Origin: Pseudohongiella sp.
GTDB taxonomy: Bacteria > Pseudomonadota > Gammaproteobacteria > Pseudomonadales > Pseudohongiellaceae
Assembly (NCBI GenBank): GCA_030652635.1
Contig: JAUSPW010000268.1
Location: 1-5,600, forward strand
Length of the DNA: 5,600 nucleotides
Direction: 5' to 3'
Both the position numbers and the translations under genes were made by a program. Shown piece after piece: positions 4,632 through 5,600 of this stretch. The notes under the pieces are model-generated. The model saw nothing but the letters and a program-made list of their open reading frames with translations. It did no database searches and was not told the origin of the DNA. Position 1 is the stretch's first letter. Every line of letters starts with the position of its first letter.

Positions 4632-5600
4632 ATGAAAGCGACACAACAGATATTTCGCGTGCGACGCAAGTACAACGTCTGGGTAGGCAACGAGACGCTG
4701 GAGGACTACGCGCTGCGTTTTACGGCCGTCAAGGCGCGTCGCTGGAGCATCGAACACGTCGCCAAAACCGCGCTGGGCGCCACGGCCTTTCTGGCGTTGG
4801 AAGCCATCGCGGCCACCATCACGCTCAGTTACGGTGCAGTGAATGCCGTGGCGGCCATGCTGGCGGTGGGACTGGTGATTATTGTGACCGGCTTCCCGAT
4901 TGCCTATAACGCAGCCAAGTATGGACTGGATATTGATCTGCTGACCCGGGGCGCCGGCTTTGGTTATTTGGGCTCCACCATCACCTCGATGATTTACGCC
5001 TCGTTCACGTTTATCTTTTTTGCCATTGAGGGCGCCATTCTGGCGTCGGCCCTGCAGGCCTTGTTGGGCATTCCGTTGTGGTTGGGTTACATCCTCTGTG
5101 CCATTGCGGTGATTCCGATTGTTACGCATGGCATCACCATGATCTCCAAATTTCAGGTCGGCACCCAGACCTTCTGGCTGACGCTGCAATGTACGGCACT
5201 GGCGGTGGTTGCGTGGTTTGAATTTGCACGCGTAGACGACTGGGCTGCCTATATGCCTGACAGCACCAGCAGCGGCGTCAGCGGATTTAATCTGGGTTTG
5301 TTTGGCGCCTCAGCCGCCGTGTTGTTTTCACTGGTTGCCCAAATTGGCGAGCAAGTGGACTACCTGCGCTTTATGCCGGAAAAAACCAAAGACAATGCCC
5401 GTCGCTGGTGGTTCTGGTTGTCGTTGGCGGGCCCGGGCTGGATTCTGATAGGCATCATCAAAATGCTGCTGGGCTCCTTTCTGGCGTATATCGCCATCAC
5501 AGCGGGTGACAGTCCTGTGCGCGCGGCAGATCCCACCTACATGTACCAGATGGTGTTTAACTACATCAGCAGTTCACCAACGCTGTCGCTGGTGCTGGCG
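4632..5600 (+). CDS. NCS1-family permease-like membrane protein, N-terminal part (runs off window)
   Basis: The frame is open from 4632 to the edge (323 codons). After a basic N-terminus, RVRRKYNVWVGNETLEDYAL (9-28) and RRW (36-38) match the cytosolic start of the cytosine/purine/allantoin permease (NCS1) family. Membrane segments follow at about 46-65, 70-92, 112-145, 150-171, 177-193, with more near residues 220-240 and 255-285. The G107-A-G-F-G-Y-L-G stretch is the Gly-rich helix break before helix 3. The protein would sit in the inner membrane and bind or import a nucleobase-like solute. From memory, proteobacterial proteins with this N-terminus are often long hybrid sensor kinases whose permease domain acts as the input module, so the missing part may hold PAS, kinase and receiver domains. 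An in-frame TGA at 4608 limits the start to 4617, 4629 or 4632; ATG 4632 is preferred although only a weak GGA (4619-4621) precedes it. Codons are GC-richer than in the duplicated pair. Confidence 0.85.
   Translation, partial: MKATQQIFRVRRKYNVWVGNETLEDYALRFTAVKARRWSIEHVAKTALGATAFLALEAIAATITLSYGAVNAVAAMLAVGLVIIVTGFPIAYNAAKYGLDIDLLTRGAGFGYLGSTITSMIYASFTFIFFAIEGAILASALQALLGIPLWLGYILCAIAVIPIVTHGITMISKFQVGTQTFWLTLQCTALAVVAWFEFARVDDWAAYMPDSTSSGVSGFNLGLFGASAAVLFSLVAQIGEQVDYLRFMPEKTKDNARRWWFWLSLAGPGWILIGIIKMLLGSFLAYIAITAGDSPVRAADPTYMYQMVFNYISSSPTLSLVLA

Noticed and set aside
4586..4909. + strand frame beginning at ATG 4586
   Set aside because: It overlaps the start of the permease gene in another frame and gives a Gly/Arg/His-rich product with no family signal.
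4584..5189. Long open frame of about 200 codons on the - strand
   Set aside because: It lies antisense to the permease gene, encodes a low-complexity Gln/Gly/Arg/His-rich product typical of antisense frames of GC-rich genes, and has no supporting start signals.
1..5600. CRISPR array, insertion sequence, rRNA or complete tRNA gene
   Set aside because: No regularly spaced short repeats, transposase frame, terminal inverted repeats with target duplication, or RNA gene signatures were seen.

Overview
The window looks like a piece of a proteobacterial chromosome, most likely gammaproteobacterial. Genes are closely packed, Shine-Dalgarno sites are clear, and the gene entering the right edge is a typical proteobacterial NCS1-type permease domain. 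Genus cannot be fixed from the sequence. All recognisable genes lie on the + strand.

Left part (1-1986): a run of small single-domain genes, each with its own ribosome binding site and separated by about 60-190 bp. They are the 3' end of a small protein that resembles DUF1801-type proteins, a P-loop nucleoside-kinase-like ATPase, and two unrelated-looking GNAT N-acetyltransferases (one PaiA-like, one RimJ/RimL-like). The gap between the two acetyltransferases (1279-1470) holds two unexplained inverted repeats but no gene. This run reads as accessory cargo rather than a pathway; no shared substrate can be inferred.

Middle part (1978-4388): the most unusual content is a head-to-tail tandem duplication with a uniform period of 1211 bp. 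Each unit carries a leader of about 78 bp and a 373-codon gene for a predicted exported, largely helical protein that I do not recognise. By hand alignment the two proteins are about 83% identical. Two 2-residue indels cancel, so both are exactly 373 residues. Divergence is mosaic: about 4-5% in the leader, the first 225 nt and the last 100 nt, but about 19% in a central block. Copy 2 is preceded by a short remnant matching the last codons of the upstream acetyltransferase gene, which shows that the repeat unit began inside that gene's 3' end.

Right part (4389-5600): a 243-bp intergenic stretch contains a strong hairpin right after copy 2, a weak terminator-like element and an 8-bp inverted repeat just before the next start codon. 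Then comes the 5' part (323 codons) of a multi-spanning NCS1-family (cytosine/purine permease-like) protein that runs off the window. Its GC-rich third codon positions contrast with the AT-richer duplicated genes. This fits a native gene flanking an accessory block, though I judged this by eye only.
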